Assembly (NCBI GenBank): GCA_020746995.1 | Contig: JAGPXD010000005.1 | Coordinates: forward strand, 620,001-684,000 | DNA: 64,000 nt | Source: Plectosphaerella cucumerina | Lineage: Eukaryota; Ascomycota; Sordariomycetes; Glomerellales; Plectosphaerellaceae | Direction: 5' to 3' | In this document: positions 35,101 to 46,693 of the stretch, in pieces | Numbering within the stretch: the stretch's first letter is position 1 | Layout of the letters: the number at the start of each line of letters is the position of its first letter | Made by a program: the position numbers and the translations under genes | The notes under the pieces: generated by a model | What the model was told of the DNA's origin: nothing | Databases searched by the model: none | What the model saw: the letters and a program-made list of their open reading frames with translations, nothing else

Positions 35101-38100
35101 TGAAGTATCTCTTGACAAGAACGTGCCGGTCTGACAGTCTGACATCCCCCCAGGCCAAGATCGACCATGGAGGATCAACCGATGAATCTCTCTCATCAAA
35201 GTGTCCTTGCACTGGGCCGTATATTTTGGGCTGGAAGGGCGACAAGGACGGGTTGACTTTGTTCCTGAGCGACGCAGGATGAGAAACGAACAGGCGGCAA
35301 CCTTGTGTCGACCTCTACGTGCCTGAGATTTGTGTTTGTTCGGCCGAGCCCATCTACGCAGGGTGACAGAGACTCCTGCTTCACGGTTGAATCTTCCAAC
35401 ACCCGAAACAAGGCTTCCATGTGCGCACAAACATGGGAGTTCATCCACTGGCGGTCAATGGTGCCCTATCCGATGTCCATCCAGGGCTTGCAGCGGCCGC
35501 AGTGCAACACGGCTCTGTGCAGCGGACGGGCGGCCACAGGGCCCATCGGATATCCCGAGCCCGGAACCACTGGACTGGGACGGCCGCTGGGATAACTGAT
35601 TCGACGCGCAGGTGACACCAAGGCTTTCCCGATGCCCGAGCTTGACGCAAGGCGCCGTCTCACGGCATTCGGGATCTGGGATCTGGGATCTGCCAGCTTC
35701 GGGGCGTGGCCTCCATCTCTACAACGATGTTGCACACACCACAGGAAGAAGGGTCCGTCCGAGCCCTCCGTCTCCGTACATCGCGACGGGCTATCCAAGA
35801 GCCGAGGCATGCTCACCGTCTGTCCCCCTCACCGTCTTAACTTCAGAGGCGGGCCGTCAACCCCTTTCTTTCTCAGGCGCAGCTCGTATCTCGACGCAGT
35901 GCTCAACCACGAAAGTTTCCTTCAAACATCAGGCGAGCTACGACCCCTCGTGCGCCGAAACAAGAGTTGGGGCGGAGGGTCCGAACGGACTCAAGATCCG
36001 GCCTTGTGCTGGCGCAGGTCTATTCTCACGCCGGCCGCGAGCTAGGCGCCTGTAGCGGGAGCGGGAGAGGGCATCTGCAGCCCGGCGCGCGGCGGATCTG
36101 CTTACGACATGATCACCAAGCAACCTATCTCTTCATCATCGTGCCATTCCTGCAGGCGCGCCAGGGCAAGCCAGGCCGTGGGTCGTCTTCCGCGCGAATG
36201 GGGTGGTCTCCTTGGCGCCACGCTGCCGGCTCTAAGAGAGGTTCCAAACCACGCCGCCGGCGAAAGATGAAGCAGATGCACACGTGAATGGGAAACCGCC
36301 TGGTTTCGCACGCCGCCATGGAGTTTCCCTCTCGACTTCCGCATCGCGTGTCAGGTTTGGAAGAGCCAGCGGCCGATAGCGTCTGGACGGCGAACTCTCG
36401 GCCGTGAGGAAGGACTGAGCGTGCCTCTCGGGCTCGCATCTCCACGATGGAGGGACAGAGACGTCGGTGGGACAGGCAGCCGGTCGAGATTTTCTCCTGA
36501 TGGAACGGACGACAAGAGGTCCAAACCACAGCTCCATGACGACATCGGGGGTCCCCCCCTCCCTCCCTTGGGCCCCTTGGCACTCGTTCCTGTTTTCCCC
36601 AGACGGCCATGCCGATGATCGACAAGCCCGAGAAGGCTGAACCGCCCGACTGGGGAAAAGATGGACCGCCCACCAGAGCGGCCCGACGGGCCTCGCAGCA
36701 GCCAGTACCGACCCGACGGCCAACCCAGGAAAACGCGCGGAAATGCCGCGATTCCGCCCTTTCCTCTTTGTTCTCGAAGGTCGGACGGACTGGCCGGGTT
36801 GGCTTGAGGCGTCCGAGGGGGCATGTGAGAAGCGGGGGGTTCGACGGGAACAAGACGGCTCGGGCAAAGCCTCGTGCGTCCGGAACCACGCCGCCTGTCC
36901 AGTTTGCAGTGCAGGTTGCAGTGCAGCGTGGGCGGTGCTGACTCGGACGATGGCGGCCGCTGGCGTCAAAGAGATGCTTTTCGTCGTCGACGCCATCATC
37001 CTCCCGCTGTGACAAGCTGCAAGGCCCAACCTTGAGGCCGAGTGATGTGCCATGGCACACTGCATCAGGAAAGAGGGCAAGCGCATCCCTTGAGGCGGCA
37101 ACGGTTCGAGGATCCGGCGGGGCTTTGACAATGCGCGATGCTTCGTTGTCGTCCACACCGTCAACCGGGGGCGACGAGCCCGGGGCACGGTGGAACCTGG
37201 TCGGCCGGCCCCGACGCCGACTGGGCGCCCCGGCCTGGGCAGAAAGAAGTCGTCGAGACATGGGGCTCGGCAGATGCGGGATGCCTCGCGAGCCGGCGTC
37301 CCACGGTTGGAGAGATGGGCTGATGGAGAGGATATGCGGATGGTGGGAGGATGACTCGACCTCCCCTCCGATCAAATTGAGCCTCGAGTCGACATGCATG
37401 ACGAAGACCAGCGATGGGTGAAGATATCGGGATAGTACCTCGTCGGGACTTTCCCGAGAGCCGATGTCCGACGCCTCTTCACCTCCGCATCTCGGGGAAA
37501 CAAGTTCCAGCGCTGGGATATGATTACGGACCCCTTTTGCTCTGATATTTCTGCTGCGAAGCTACGACGCGGAAATCTGCAGGCGAGATCCGACGCTTCA
37601 TGACACATGGGAGCCCTCGGACGTGATTTGCCAAGGTCTTGGAAGCAGATGGAAAAATGTCTTCGTGGACCGTTGTCGAGCTGTTACGGCCGCAGGAGAG
37701 GCGTTGCCAAGGGATGATCGCCCCTGAAGTTAATCTGATGAAGATCACAGCGGCCGGGTAGCTCTGGGCGTCGATTCCGGGGCTTCCAGGTTGCTTCTAG
37801 AACGGCAAACGGCACCAAGATGCCGAGTCCGGCTTCTCTTGGCACCAAGAGCCTCGGTGTAGGAGGATAATCCTGCCAAGAATCGGCGACCGCCAAGGTT
37901 CACGACTCTACGACTTTGTTGTTTTGCCGCCGCCAAGAGCACACACACACACACATACACTGCCCCCCACGCTTCTGATCAACCGCTCTCCCGCCGCTGG
38001 TGTGCCTGCAAGGTTTCTGCCGTCTCCTTGGGTGTGGGGAACGTGGCTGCGAGGAAGCGGCATTGCATTGTTTGAAAGATGGAGAAACCTGTCGGATTTG

Positions 38101-38979
38101 CCCCTCCTCGACCGCCGATCATGGCGGTATCTCGGGGGGATGAACGGCCCTTTGTGTCGTTCCTCTCGGGGTGTCTCTCCGAGGGGACAATCGAGCGCTC
38201 TCGAACTTGAAAGCACGTCCCCCTTGTTGGCGTCATTTTCTGAATCAGCTACCACCCTTTTCTTCGCAAGGCTGACGGGGAGGGGGACCGATGGTGTTCG
38301 GGGTGATGGTGGTGCTTGGCGGCCGCGCGGGCATTCTTGCGACGACGTTTACGACGAGGTCGAGGTCGATGTAGACGGTACCTAGTCCCTGGGGTCTGTA
38401 GATGTATCTCTTCAATGCGACCTCGGGGGGAGGGAGGCTTGGCGTCTGAAACTTTGATGTCGAGGATCTCTCGGGCCCGATTGCTGATCTGTCCGCCGTC
38501 GGCGGATGAATGTCACTGCAAAGGGTCCCCGTCGGCCGTTCTCGCAGCTCGAGTCGGCATCGTCCAGGGTGGTGTTGTCAACGCTGCTGGAGGTCACCTT
38601 GAAACCTCGAGGATGAGGGTGGTGGAAGCAGGCTGATGAGATATCGTGTCAGTCAGTATGCGGTCTTGATGGCCCAGCTGAGATGCTCGACATGACGCCC
38701 CAGCTCCCTCGTCCCCCTCTCAACACTCACGGCGCATGTCGATATGTGAATCTTGCTCGGATTGACCAAAACTAATACTGACAGCCTCGCGGTGCGTCTC
38801 CCGCCCACCGCCCTCGCCGGGGGTGAGTGAGCGCCGCGCATCGCCCAAAAAACGCCCTCGCTGATGACGCCGTGTTTTTTTTAACCCCAACCTATCTTTA
38901 TGTGATCTTACATTGTCATGTCTAAGGTCTTCCTCTCTCCTCCCCTTCTCGTCTTACGACTGTGGCCACACCCCCGCCC
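26179..38979. other. 12.8-kb gene-poor region upstream of flbA
   Basis: No ORF here shows a domain, a codon pattern or splice-consistent neighbours. Many frames of 100-420 codons overlap on both strands (for example 31225-32334 +, 36125-37399 -, 29887-30876 -), as expected for GC-rich non-coding DNA. Base composition stays like the genic regions, without the AT shift of RIP-mutated repeats. No rRNA, tRNA or transposase could be recognised by eye. An AC microsatellite sits at about 37940-37960. It may hold long flbA leader or regulatory DNA, or non-coding RNA. Confidence 0.55.
37940..37960. repeat. AC dinucleotide microsatellite
   Basis: An uninterrupted run of CA/AC units with one T interruption, inside the gene-poor region. 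Confidence 0.8.
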
Positions 38980-40271
38980 TCACAGCGCCGCGGGCGCAGA
39001 CGTCTTGGTCCAGCCCTTGGCCTTCATGCCTGCCTCGATCTGCTTCCAGATGGCCTCAACAACCTCCTTATCACGGAAGCGCGCCGCATCAGCGGCGGGA
39101 CCGGTGCCGTGCTGCTGCTGACCCCCGCGCGGCCTGTCGACGCCGAGCTGCATGACGCGGTGTCCCCAGTCCTGAATGTTCTGCGGCGGCATCTCGCCGC
39201 GCCAGCCGACAAAGATGCCCTGGACGCGGCGGAAGAGCTCGTTCGGATCGGACCACTTGTAGTTCTTAAACTGCCAAGTCTGGCCCGTCGTGAAGACGGC
39301 CGCGACGCGGTCCCAGTATTCGGGCTTGAACTGCTCCGGGCCCTCGACGAGGATGAAGCGCGTCGGGCGCGAGGGATCTACGTCCTTGAGGACGCGCGAG
39401 ACGTGGAGCATGCTCGACGAGGCGCTGCCGCTGTCGGGGGGTTGGTAGCGGCCATTCTCGAGGAAGGAGCGGATATTGGAGAGGCGGAGGATCGACGAGG
39501 CCGAGGGGGAGAGGAGAATGATGGGGTCGGGCCGTCGCGACGGCGGCTTCTGGTTGATCGCCAGCGTCGGGTTGCTGCTGATGGCCGTGATGCCGGGACC
39601 GCCGGGCTTCTTCTGGATGAAGGGTGCTGCCAGCTTGCGCACGCCGGAGAAGTCCTGTCCGGTCAGCGTCAGCAAGCTCATCTCAATGGCTCCAGGAGTC
39701 ATTCCGTGCATACCACCAGTTTTGAGCCGCGCAACACCGTGTTCCGATCGCCCATCCTGCGCTCTCCATTATAGATAATCGCCAGCCGCGGGTCCAGCGT
39801 CCCACGACCAGACCGTCCAACCGCAGCCGACGGCGCAGCCTTGACAGCGCTCGCCGCGCCAGCAGCGTCCCTTCCCTCGCCGGCAAGCGGCCTGATATGT
39901 TCGGACTCCTCGCTCGCACCCTCAAGCCAGGTGAAGAGGTCAAGTCTCTCGACGAAAGCGAGGTTCTGCACCTTTCCCAGGCTTCCGAGCTCCTCGTTGA
40001 GGCGCGTCGCCGACGCGTTGTACTCGGGGATGGCGACGTCCTTGTTGAGCCAGGCGAAGTAGATGGAGCGCAGGTCGACGGGCTGGTCGCTGCTGATGAA
40101 GCGCGTCGGCGTGTCGAGGGGGACTGACACGTCGGAGAAGTGCAGATGCGTCGCTTTGGAGAGAGAGGCCTCGGTCGGCGGCGTGTCGGCTGAGCTCGAG
40201 GGCACCGCGGGCCGCTTTGAAGTGACGGATTGGCGCAGGAGGAGCAGGGGGTCCTGCTCGGCGGCCGCCAT
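38980..40271 (-). CDS. CDC73: Paf1 complex subunit Cdc73/parafibromin (410 aa)
   Basis: Nuclear transcription-elongation factor that couples RNA polymerase II to histone modification and 3'-end formation. Exons 39714-40271 and 38980-39654; intron 39655-39713 has GTATGC, GCTGAC and ACAG. The N-terminal part has the conserved LRSIYFAWLNKDVAIPEY and DLFTWLEG, then RRMGDRNTVLRG. The splice gives RGSKLVDFSGVRKLAAPFI, matching the family's link into the Ras-like C-terminal domain. That domain (about 235-400) includes DPIILLSPSASSILRL, RFILVEGPEQFKPEYWDRV, WKFKNYKW-like WQFKNYKWSDP and GWRGE. The start MAAAEQDPLLLLRQSV is typical. The shadow start within the intron is not used. Confidence 0.95.
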
Positions 40272-41182
40272 TGTGGCAGGAGTTCGCGCTGGGGACTTGA
40301 ACGGCTAGGTTTGTCGCGAGTTGATCCGGGATATCGAGATGGTGGGAGCGAGAGGTTGTTGGCGACGAAACTGGTCAGGTTCGAATTGTCGAAAGAGGGC
40401 GGGATGGAGCTGCTTGAAACTGGCTGCTTTCCACACTTCCAATCCGACCATGCTGGGGAGGATTTCGGCAGCCTTGCGCACGGACCACCTTCAATGCAGG
40501 TACGCGACTTCAGCTTGATCTATGCATGTGTCGTTTTAGTGCATCTCCCCCAAACCTCACTAAGCACATGCCCCAGGCCCCTGAATACAGGCACCATCAG
40601 GAATTGAAACTGCTGTTACTCATTCTCAACTCGGGTTACTCGGCTTAGGGTCAAGAGAAGACGTCACTCAGATCCCTCAATGCAATCACTTCCTTCTCAA
40701 AGGTCGCCGGAGGACATTTCCGAGTCCTCGTGCCTCTGACTTTGAGACGCTCGCACCAGACAATCACCCTTCCTCCGCCCGTGGTACACGCACACGCCAG
40801 TGCCCCCCGATACGTGCTTCGGGTTTGATGGGCACATTGGGCTGGTGGGAAGGTGTTCGGGCATGTCGAATTGAAACTTGCTCTTGCCGTGCGGATGGCG
40901 TCGTGGTGGTGCCTCATCCCACCATTCCCTGGGCGGGTTCGACGGCTTCTTCTCCTCCCCAACAAGATTGGTCGTCGAGCTTGCCGCCGTCCAAGTATCT
41001 CCGTGATTGCCTGGCGGCCTGGTCTCCGAAAAGAAGGCTCGGCTTCGTCCTGTATCGGGGCATTCGCTGAGAGGAGGGGTCGTAATTCGCGTGGCTTCCT
41101 GTCATTGAGGTCAGCGCTAGCTATTACATGATGCAACGAGGGCGACCAACTCCTCCAGGAAAGTTTGAGTTGATTTCTGTCT
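40272..41182. other. intergenic, CDC73 promoter and 3' flank of the unknown gene
   Basis: Both flanking genes read leftward. No supported gene; open frames lack motifs. Confidence 0.5.
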
Positions 41183-42423
41183 CTAGTCAGCCGGGAACAT
41201 GCCGTCTTTTGGTAGGGGTCTCCCACGTTTTGAGCTACCGCATGTCGACTCCGTCACAGGTGTTCCGGGTGGTGTCTTCCCAGCCAGAACTTCACGGATC
41301 GAGCTCGTGACGCTGCTGGCCGTCTCGCCCGACCCCTTCCTGTGCCATGGCGCTTTTCCAAACCACTTCTTTACCAGGCTTGCACCGTTCGTGTCGTCCT
41401 TGAACTTGACTTCCTCCCTGAACCTTACCGAGGACTTGGACAAGGACGTGCCCTGAGACCTGACGACTGCATCAGGAGCTACAGATGAGGCTTCCTCGAC
41501 TGGTCGCGGGGTTCGGAACTCTCCCTGAAAGTTGTCAGCCACAGGATGCCGGGTGAGTATCACGCAGGTCCGTCTCACGCTTTCACCTCGTGATGACTTC
41601 TTCATCTTTCGTCTCCTCGGAATGCAGAGAACACCTGCTTTGCTGTCTTCCTCCTCCGAAGTCCCAACCGTCGCCTCCACAATCGGCGTGAGGTCGTCCT
41701 CCGAAGCTCTCGATAGCGCCAGACTCTCGTGAAGCATGCGTGGCGACAGCAGGTCGTTCAGGTACTTTGGTCGTTGTCCCAACGGGTGCTGGAGGGAGGC
41801 TACGTGCGCCTCCTCCGAGAAGAACGGGCTGAACGGCGTCGCAATCTGCGGCGTGGCCGTCTTCTGGGACGGGTCACGGCCGCTGCTGCGCTCGCCCCTT
41901 CTGAGCCCCGGATCACTGATGGACTTGCCCGAACGACCTCGCAGCTTTGACAGGAAACCTGCCGTCGGGCTCTTCCGCGTCGCCCCGGGGGCCTCTCGCT
42001 CGGCCCAGTACCCCTCGGGAAACCACACCCACTCGAAGCCGGTGCGGGCCGGCCGGGGCGGGTCGACGCCTGACGGCGAGTATGGATTGATTCGAAACTC
42101 TGCCTCGCTCGTGTCGAAGCCAGAGTTTGGCGGTGTCGAGGAGAAGACGTTGCTGAAGTAGCCGTCCCTGAACCTTGGCCTCGGCGAGCCAGGGCCGTCG
42201 CCCTCCCAGCTCAGCGCGGGTGATGGGGGGTAGGTGATGAGGGTCGTCGGCAGGGATAGTTTCCGAAGTTTATGGGAGGCTTCAGAGTCGTCATAGGATA
42301 TTCTGTTCTCACCCGGTCAGCATGGTCTTGGAAAACGGATAGGATGTGTGCGCACGACCTGCGCCGAGGCGGGAACTGGCCCAACAACCAGTAAGGCACG
42401 GTGAGGTCTTCCAAGGACTGCAT
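41183..42423 (-). CDS. fungal protein of unknown function (394 aa)
   Basis: Two-exon model: 42359-42423 and 41183-42302. The intron 42303-42358 has a good branch (TGCTGAC) and AACAG but a weak donor (GTCGTG), so exon 1 is less sure than the rest. The reading frame from 42302 to the stop is open and collinear. Features: MQSLEDLTVPYWLLGQFPPR at the start, a short aromatic motif GFEWVWFPEGYWAERE at about residue 105, then disordered, Ser/Lys/Arg-rich sequence with several basic patches (IPRRRKMKKSSR, KKWFGKAPWHRKGS) and Pro-directed Ser/Thr sites. No membrane segment or known catalytic motif. The aromatic motif and consistent splicing suggest a real gene; I do not know its function. Confidence 0.6.
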
Positions 42424-42928
42424 TGCCTTAGGACGTCGGGATGGTCGGAGCGAGAGGCATGGCAGTGTTGGAAGATTGATATCAAATACAGAGAGGTCTT
42501 AGGGTCGTTTTGCCGTGAGGTGTCGACTTTGCAAGACGGAGGAGGCAGATCTGAAGAGGATTCGGTGCACGACATACTCATCGGCGAAGGCAGGAGTCAT
42601 CACGATCGTGCCTTCCAGTCGGAGTCCTCAGCCGCGTCATTCGTTCTTTCCTTCTCATCTCAAAAACGTCACGTCTGCTGTCATCAAACATCAGCACACC
42701 GGGAAGATGGTAGTAATCCTTTGTTTTCTACCTCCATAGTATCTATGAAATGCTCAAACTAGGCACTCGAAACGCCCTGGGTATGCTCCTCGTTCCGCCA
42801 GGGCCAAAGCCCGCGTCGTCATAAAATGTATATACGCTCGCTGGGTGTCAAAATGCACAATGCTCCGCCGGACGAAGAGAGCACAGCTCCCTCATGACAG
42901 ACATGACAGAAAAGGAGAAGAAAAAGAC
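42424..42928. other. intergenic, 3' end of the CSC1-like gene and promoter of the unknown gene
   Basis: Both neighbours read leftward. Nothing further seen. Confidence 0.5.
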
Positions 42929-45900
42929 TCAGAGGTCGATCAGGTCGACCTCGGAAAAGTCGGGCGGGTTGAGCCCGTACACGACGCGGACCTTGCTGTC
43001 CAGCGCGGTACCCTCGTTGCTGATGTGCAAGTTGTCCGTGTACTCCCTGGTCAGGCGGATCTCGTCCTCGCTGACGCCAATGTCGTCGTGAGGGATCCAG
43101 ACGGTCGGCTGGCGCGCGCGCAGGGCGTGGTGCTTGAAAGCATCGATGATGAGCGCATTACGCTCCTCAGGCATGAGATCTTCAATCTCGTCAGCGACCC
43201 CGCCGTATAGTGCGTCTCCTATGGCACGTTGGGCTTCGAGGTCTTTTTGACGCTGCGCCTTGCGGAAGGCGGCTGCCGACTTGATGGGAGCCGCGCCTTC
43301 GACCTTGTTGACGGTGAGGTCGCGCAGTCCTCTGCCGCCCCGCATTGCCATGTTGGCCATGTCCTTCATAGGGTTGAAGTTTGATCTCTTGGTGGGCTTC
43401 CTGGGGAGGCCCTGCAACTCGATCTCGTCGTCTTCCCGGCCCGTGTACGAGTGTCCATCCAGACTCATGTTCGGGGGTTTCTCCTCGTCTCCATCAACTT
43501 CCGTGTCTTCCGCAGCACCGAAGCGTCGCCTCTGCTCCTCCTCAAACACCCGATCCCGGATAGCAGCCTCATCCTCGATAGTTATGGGCAGATAGTTGGC
43601 GAGCGGGGAGAAGTTGCGGTTCATCAACACCTGGAAGAGGATCGTCAGGAGCAGACAGACGAACATGATGACGGCTCGTGCGGTCGACCCTGCCGCTTCA
43701 GTGTTGGCCTGAATGATGAAGAGGCCGACAAGACAGAGCTCCATGACATAAAGGCCGGTGAACAACTGGTTGATAGCCCGCTGGTACAGCAAGCCGCCCG
43801 TGTCGACGCCGGCGCGGACGACGTAGACGAGACAGTATTTCTGGGCCACCCACAGGAGACTGAAGGTGATGATGGCGAAGATGGAGATGAGCGGCGCAAT
43901 GACCGAGTAGATGAGAGCGATGCAGCCAAAGTTGGTGTAGATGGGAAACATGTGGCCCCACTTGACCGAGTTGAGCTGCGTGTTCCTCTGCCACTTGTTA
44001 CGGGCCGTGCTGTCGATGATCCTGGCGATGATGTACCAGACAATGAGTGTGCCGATCTGCAGGAGCGCACCGGAGCTGACCGACATGCCCTGCAGCAGCA
44101 TGTACGAGAAGAAGTAGTTGGATGAGGCTGGTAAGTTTTGTGCCAGGATCTCCAGCACCTCCTCAGCGTTGGCGAGCTTTGACAGGTTGTTGACAAAGTT
44201 CGGGATCGTGGTCACGAAGAACGAGGCGATGGTGACGACCAGGAAGACCTGGACGAAGAGAAAGGCGAAGAAAAACTTCTGCACAAACTCCTCCTTCTGT
44301 GCGCCTGTCTTGGCCCCCTTGAAGTGGGCAAACAAGTCCAAGATGATGGGGATGAGCACGAGGAGGAGCGCGAGGATCGCCGGGGGCAAGATACCCGCAA
44401 TGCCCGTGGCAATCTTCCGGGCAGGTCCATCTTCTTCAAGCCACGTGAGCCCGGGAAGTGCGGCCAGCGAATCAATGTTACCAAGCGCAGCCGTTGCGGC
44501 GACGGGGAAAGACCAAAAGATGATCATGGTTACGATGAGAGCAGTGACGCCCGCCGTCCTCGCCCACTCGTCCCACCACTTCATCGACATGTTGCTCCAG
44601 ATGACGTCTCTGGGCGACACCTCGTTGAGGCGAGGGGCCATCTGCTTCGGAAGATGGTGCATGACGCTCTGGCAGGCCATGTGCGCAGACACCTGCTCGT
44701 TGAACTGAATGAAGGCTGAGTTCATGAGGGGGTAGCGCTCTGGATGGGCCTGATCCGTGCGGATCTCGAGGTTGAGGCGTGCAAGCTCGGTACGGCACCA
44801 GTAGATGGTGTCGACCTTTTTGCCAAACGTGAGCCAGGCGAGCCAGTTGGGGAAACCCCAGCGGGGGAGTCGGTGAGTCGGGCGGTGCTTGGGCTTCAGG
44901 TACTGGCGCCAAACGGCATCCTTGTCGCGCTCCTCATCGTAGGCTGCGCCGCTGTAGGAAGCCTTGCCATACTCGAGAGTGGGGAGGTCATCGCTGCCCA
45001 TGCCAATGGCTGCCATCAGCTTCTGGCCAAAGGTCTTGTTGGTCGGCTTGTAGGCAAAGGGGTACTCCTCCTCCTCGGACACCTGAGGAATGGGCGAGAG
45101 GTAGCCGCCAGGGGGCGGCTTCCAGAAGTGGTACCACTTGCGCGGCGACTCGTCGTACATGACCTTGAGATCGCTCATCTTGCGGACGGTGTTTCCATGG
45201 GCGTTTGTGTCGAACCTGCTGTTGTTGACCTGCCAGGAGTTCTGGGAAAGAATGGAGTCCTGCCGGGAGTGCACTCGGGGATGGGAGGGTTCGTCTTCTG
45301 GGCCACCTGACGTGCCCAGGCGCGTCTCGTGATCCCTCAGAGCCTGTACCCGGCGGTTGTCTGCAGAAGGACGCCCCAGGGGAGTTGTTGCTCGTGGCCC
45401 GTCTCTGCTTGCGGACGTGATCCGCGTGAAACCGTTTGTTGTTGCCACGCCGCTCTCCACGCCCTGGCCGAAGCGGCCAATACCCTGCCCGACCTTTGAG
45501 ATACCCTCGCCGAGAATGCCGAAGCCGAAAGCCCTGTTCTGCGGAACCTCGTCCTCGGGGGTGACCTGTCGACTAAGCCTTCGTTGGCGCTCCTCTTGCT
45601 TGACTTCTTCAACGACCTGCGACACATCGCGGGGTACCTCGTCGTGAGCGCCGGCGCAAGAGCCTTGGCCAGACTCTGCCAGCTTGCGCGCTTCGGCATC
45701 CTCTCGTTTCCGGCGCTGCTCCAATTCTGCCTTGGTAGGGGCCTTGCCGTGGGTCGAGCGGCGAGCTTTCTTCTCGTCTTTCTTGCGTTGCTTCAGCTGT
45801 TTCCTCTTGGCCATCTTGACAAGCTCCGTCTCGGCTGACTCGAGTTGTCTGTGAATCGAATCGCGCAATTCGATCTTCTCCAGCAGCGTGCTGAGGTCGC

Positions 45901-46693
45901 GGTTTAGCCAGACATTGCGGATGCCTCCCGGGAAAACGTCGAACAGGCCCCGCAGCGCGTTCTCGCTCAGCCACTTTAGCGGAACGTTGTTGATAAGAAT
46001 TGTCGTTGCGGAGGCACGCAGGCGATGCTCGGCGCTCGTGAGATAGTCCTGGCGGATCTTGATGTACACCCGCATCTCGAGGAAGAAGACGGTGCACACC
46101 CAGACGATGACGCCGATAGCGAGAATGAGGTGTGCCCAGTATCTGTCAATGTTCTTGTTGGCGATGTTGGTCCACGCCAGGGTATCGAGGCCTGTCGGCA
46201 CGCCGTCGGCGACGCCATCGTTGTCTGAATCCACCACGCCCTGACCCCTACCTGACATGTAGTTCAGAGGTACCAGGATGGGGATGACAACCAGAGCGAT
46301 GGGAACAAATATGATGAGAAGTGTTCGAAGATATCGCAGGAAGAAGTAGGCGTCGAGACCACACTTCCTTAGGACCTCGCGGTCACTGAAGTTCCATAAT
46401 GTCTTTATCAGGGCGACTGGATTTCGAGGTGGAGGTTCTGTTCGCTCTCGTTCCGGCGCCAGGTATGTCTTGGGCTTGCTGAAGGACGGCGCTGGTCAGG
46501 AAATGGCAGTGACGGACGGGTGGGACAGTTGTACGAACAAGATGCGAGCGAGTTTGTTTCGCAGCAGGAAAAAGATGCTGACCTGGACGGCAAAAATAAT
46601 GACGGACGCAGTCAGAGCACCAAGAAACGTGTTGAGACTCGTGCCTTGTCTGCTGCTCCCATCGACGAGCCCGTTGTCGTCAGAGGACGACAT
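42929..46693 (-). CDS. CSC1/RSN1-like (DUF221, OSCA/TMEM63) osmosensitive calcium-permeable channel (1234 aa)
   Basis: Exons 46539-46693 and 42929-46478. The intron uses an atypical GTTCGT donor, chosen because it alone keeps LARIFKPKTYLAPERERTEPP-type continuity (split over the splice). Domain order: an N-terminal RSN1 transmembrane unit (TM near 25-50, then LIIFVPIALVVIPILVPL and a third helix HLILAIGVIVWVCTVFFL). A long cytosolic PHM7-like loop carries two low-complexity charged inserts. The DUF221 channel core follows (from WDEWARTAGVTALIVTMI through MFVCLLLTILFQVLMN, about seven to eight helices). The C-terminal PHM7 extension ends DFSEVDLIDL. The extra-long cytosolic loop (about 300 residues before the core) makes this longer than yeast Csc1 (782 aa) and nearer the fungal Rsn1/Phm7 group. 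It probably sits in plasma or other membranes and answers to osmotic or mechanical stress. Confidence 0.92.

Noticed and set aside
36125..37399. 424-codon open frame on the minus strand
   Set aside because: Overlaps other long frames on both strands, has no motif and Arg/Ser/Pro/Gly-rich translation typical of GC-rich non-coding DNA.
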